Shown one piece after another: positions 60,044-60,109 of a stretch of DNA of 60,109 nucleotides. A program made the translations under genes and the position numbers. The notes beneath the pieces were generated by a model. The model was not told the origin of the DNA. It worked only from the letters and a program-made list of their open reading frames with translations, and made no database searches. Position 1 is the stretch's first letter; the number at the start of each line of letters is the position of its first letter. The DNA is taken from positions 1 to 60,109 of the forward strand of contig JAMPGE010000005.1 in assembly GCA_023664085.1 (NCBI GenBank), read 5' to 3'. The stretch comes from Muribaculum sp. (GTDB taxonomy: Bacteria; Bacteroidota; Bacteroidia; Bacteroidales; Muribaculaceae).

Positions 60044-60109
60044 TTCACACCACCATTATAATTAACGCGTCGGCAACGGCGCAAGTTACAAACCACAAAA
60101 TCCACTTTT

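Larger units (their letters stand above)
57379..60109. mobile_element. Left end of an integrative (probably mobilizable) element
   Basis: From the ssrA 3' end to the right edge the genes are a tyrosine recombinase followed by two coupled helix-turn-helix proteins, the order seen at the integrase end of Bacteroidetes mobilizable and conjugative elements. Codon use is less GC-rich than in the flanking chromosome (for example AAG and AAC-rich integrase). Replication, mobilization and cargo genes, if any, lie beyond the window. Confidence 0.75.

Overview
The window is a chromosomal segment of a member of the Bacteroidales, most likely a Muribaculaceae-like gut bacterium (the family is inferred from gene content and roughly 50% GC, and is not proven). 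Supporting signs seen in the sequence are at least twelve promoters of the Bacteroidetes type (TTTG or xTTG, 19-20 bp, then TAnnTTTG), a tmRNA whose tag reads GENNNYALAA, and typical lineage genes: DUF4301, DUF3943, an OstA-like protein, a CBM20-containing 4-alpha-glucanotransferase, a B12-dependent ribonucleotide reductase and CotH.

Layout. 1-3.7 kb: ribosomal protein L31 (type B), a flavin reductase, then a leftward ybaK-aroC-radical SAM operon. 4-11.2 kb: a long RSH (p)ppGpp synthetase whose hydrolase domain has lost its HD motif, DUF4301, lipoate ligase and two envelope proteins. 11.3-20.2 kb: PBP1A facing phosphoglucomutase across a shared terminator, then yicC-gmk-nadD-DUF5063-M18 peptidase. 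20.4-26.3 kb: tig-clpP-clpX and recQ. 26.4-34.7 kb: three SurA/parvulin-type envelope chaperones, an OstA/LptA-like protein and mutL. 34.7-42.2 kb, leftward: GT4 glycosyltransferase, malQ, nrdJ and nitroreductase. 42.2-44.4 kb: umuD and umuC, divergently arranged. 45.3-49.4 kb: a three-gene surface-decoration cluster (a cytidylyltransferase-aminotransferase fusion, a flippase and LicD). 49.5-56.7 kb: AraC regulator, CotH, DUF1015, a Fur-family repressor, rubredoxin and glnS. 56.9-57.4 kb: ssrA (tmRNA). From about 57.38 kb to the right edge: the left end of an integrative element inserted at the 3' end of ssrA, with an integrase attachment region, a tyrosine recombinase and two helix-turn-helix genes. 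The element runs out of the window.

The most interesting parts are: (1) the 45.3-49.4 kb cluster, where one protein joins a LicC-like nucleotidyltransferase to a HisC/CobD-like PLP enzyme beside LicD, which suggests a self-contained route to a phospho-amino-alcohol decoration of surface glycan, with a 12-bp tandem repeat just upstream of its promoter; (2) the ssrA-integrated element with periodic CGTTAC sites; (3) two families of dispersed intergenic palindromes or repeats; (4) core enzymes with lost catalytic motifs (RSH hydrolase, MutL endonuclease); and (5) an unannotated ATG-less reading frame between umuD and umuC. No tRNA, rRNA, CRISPR array or intact insertion sequence was seen.
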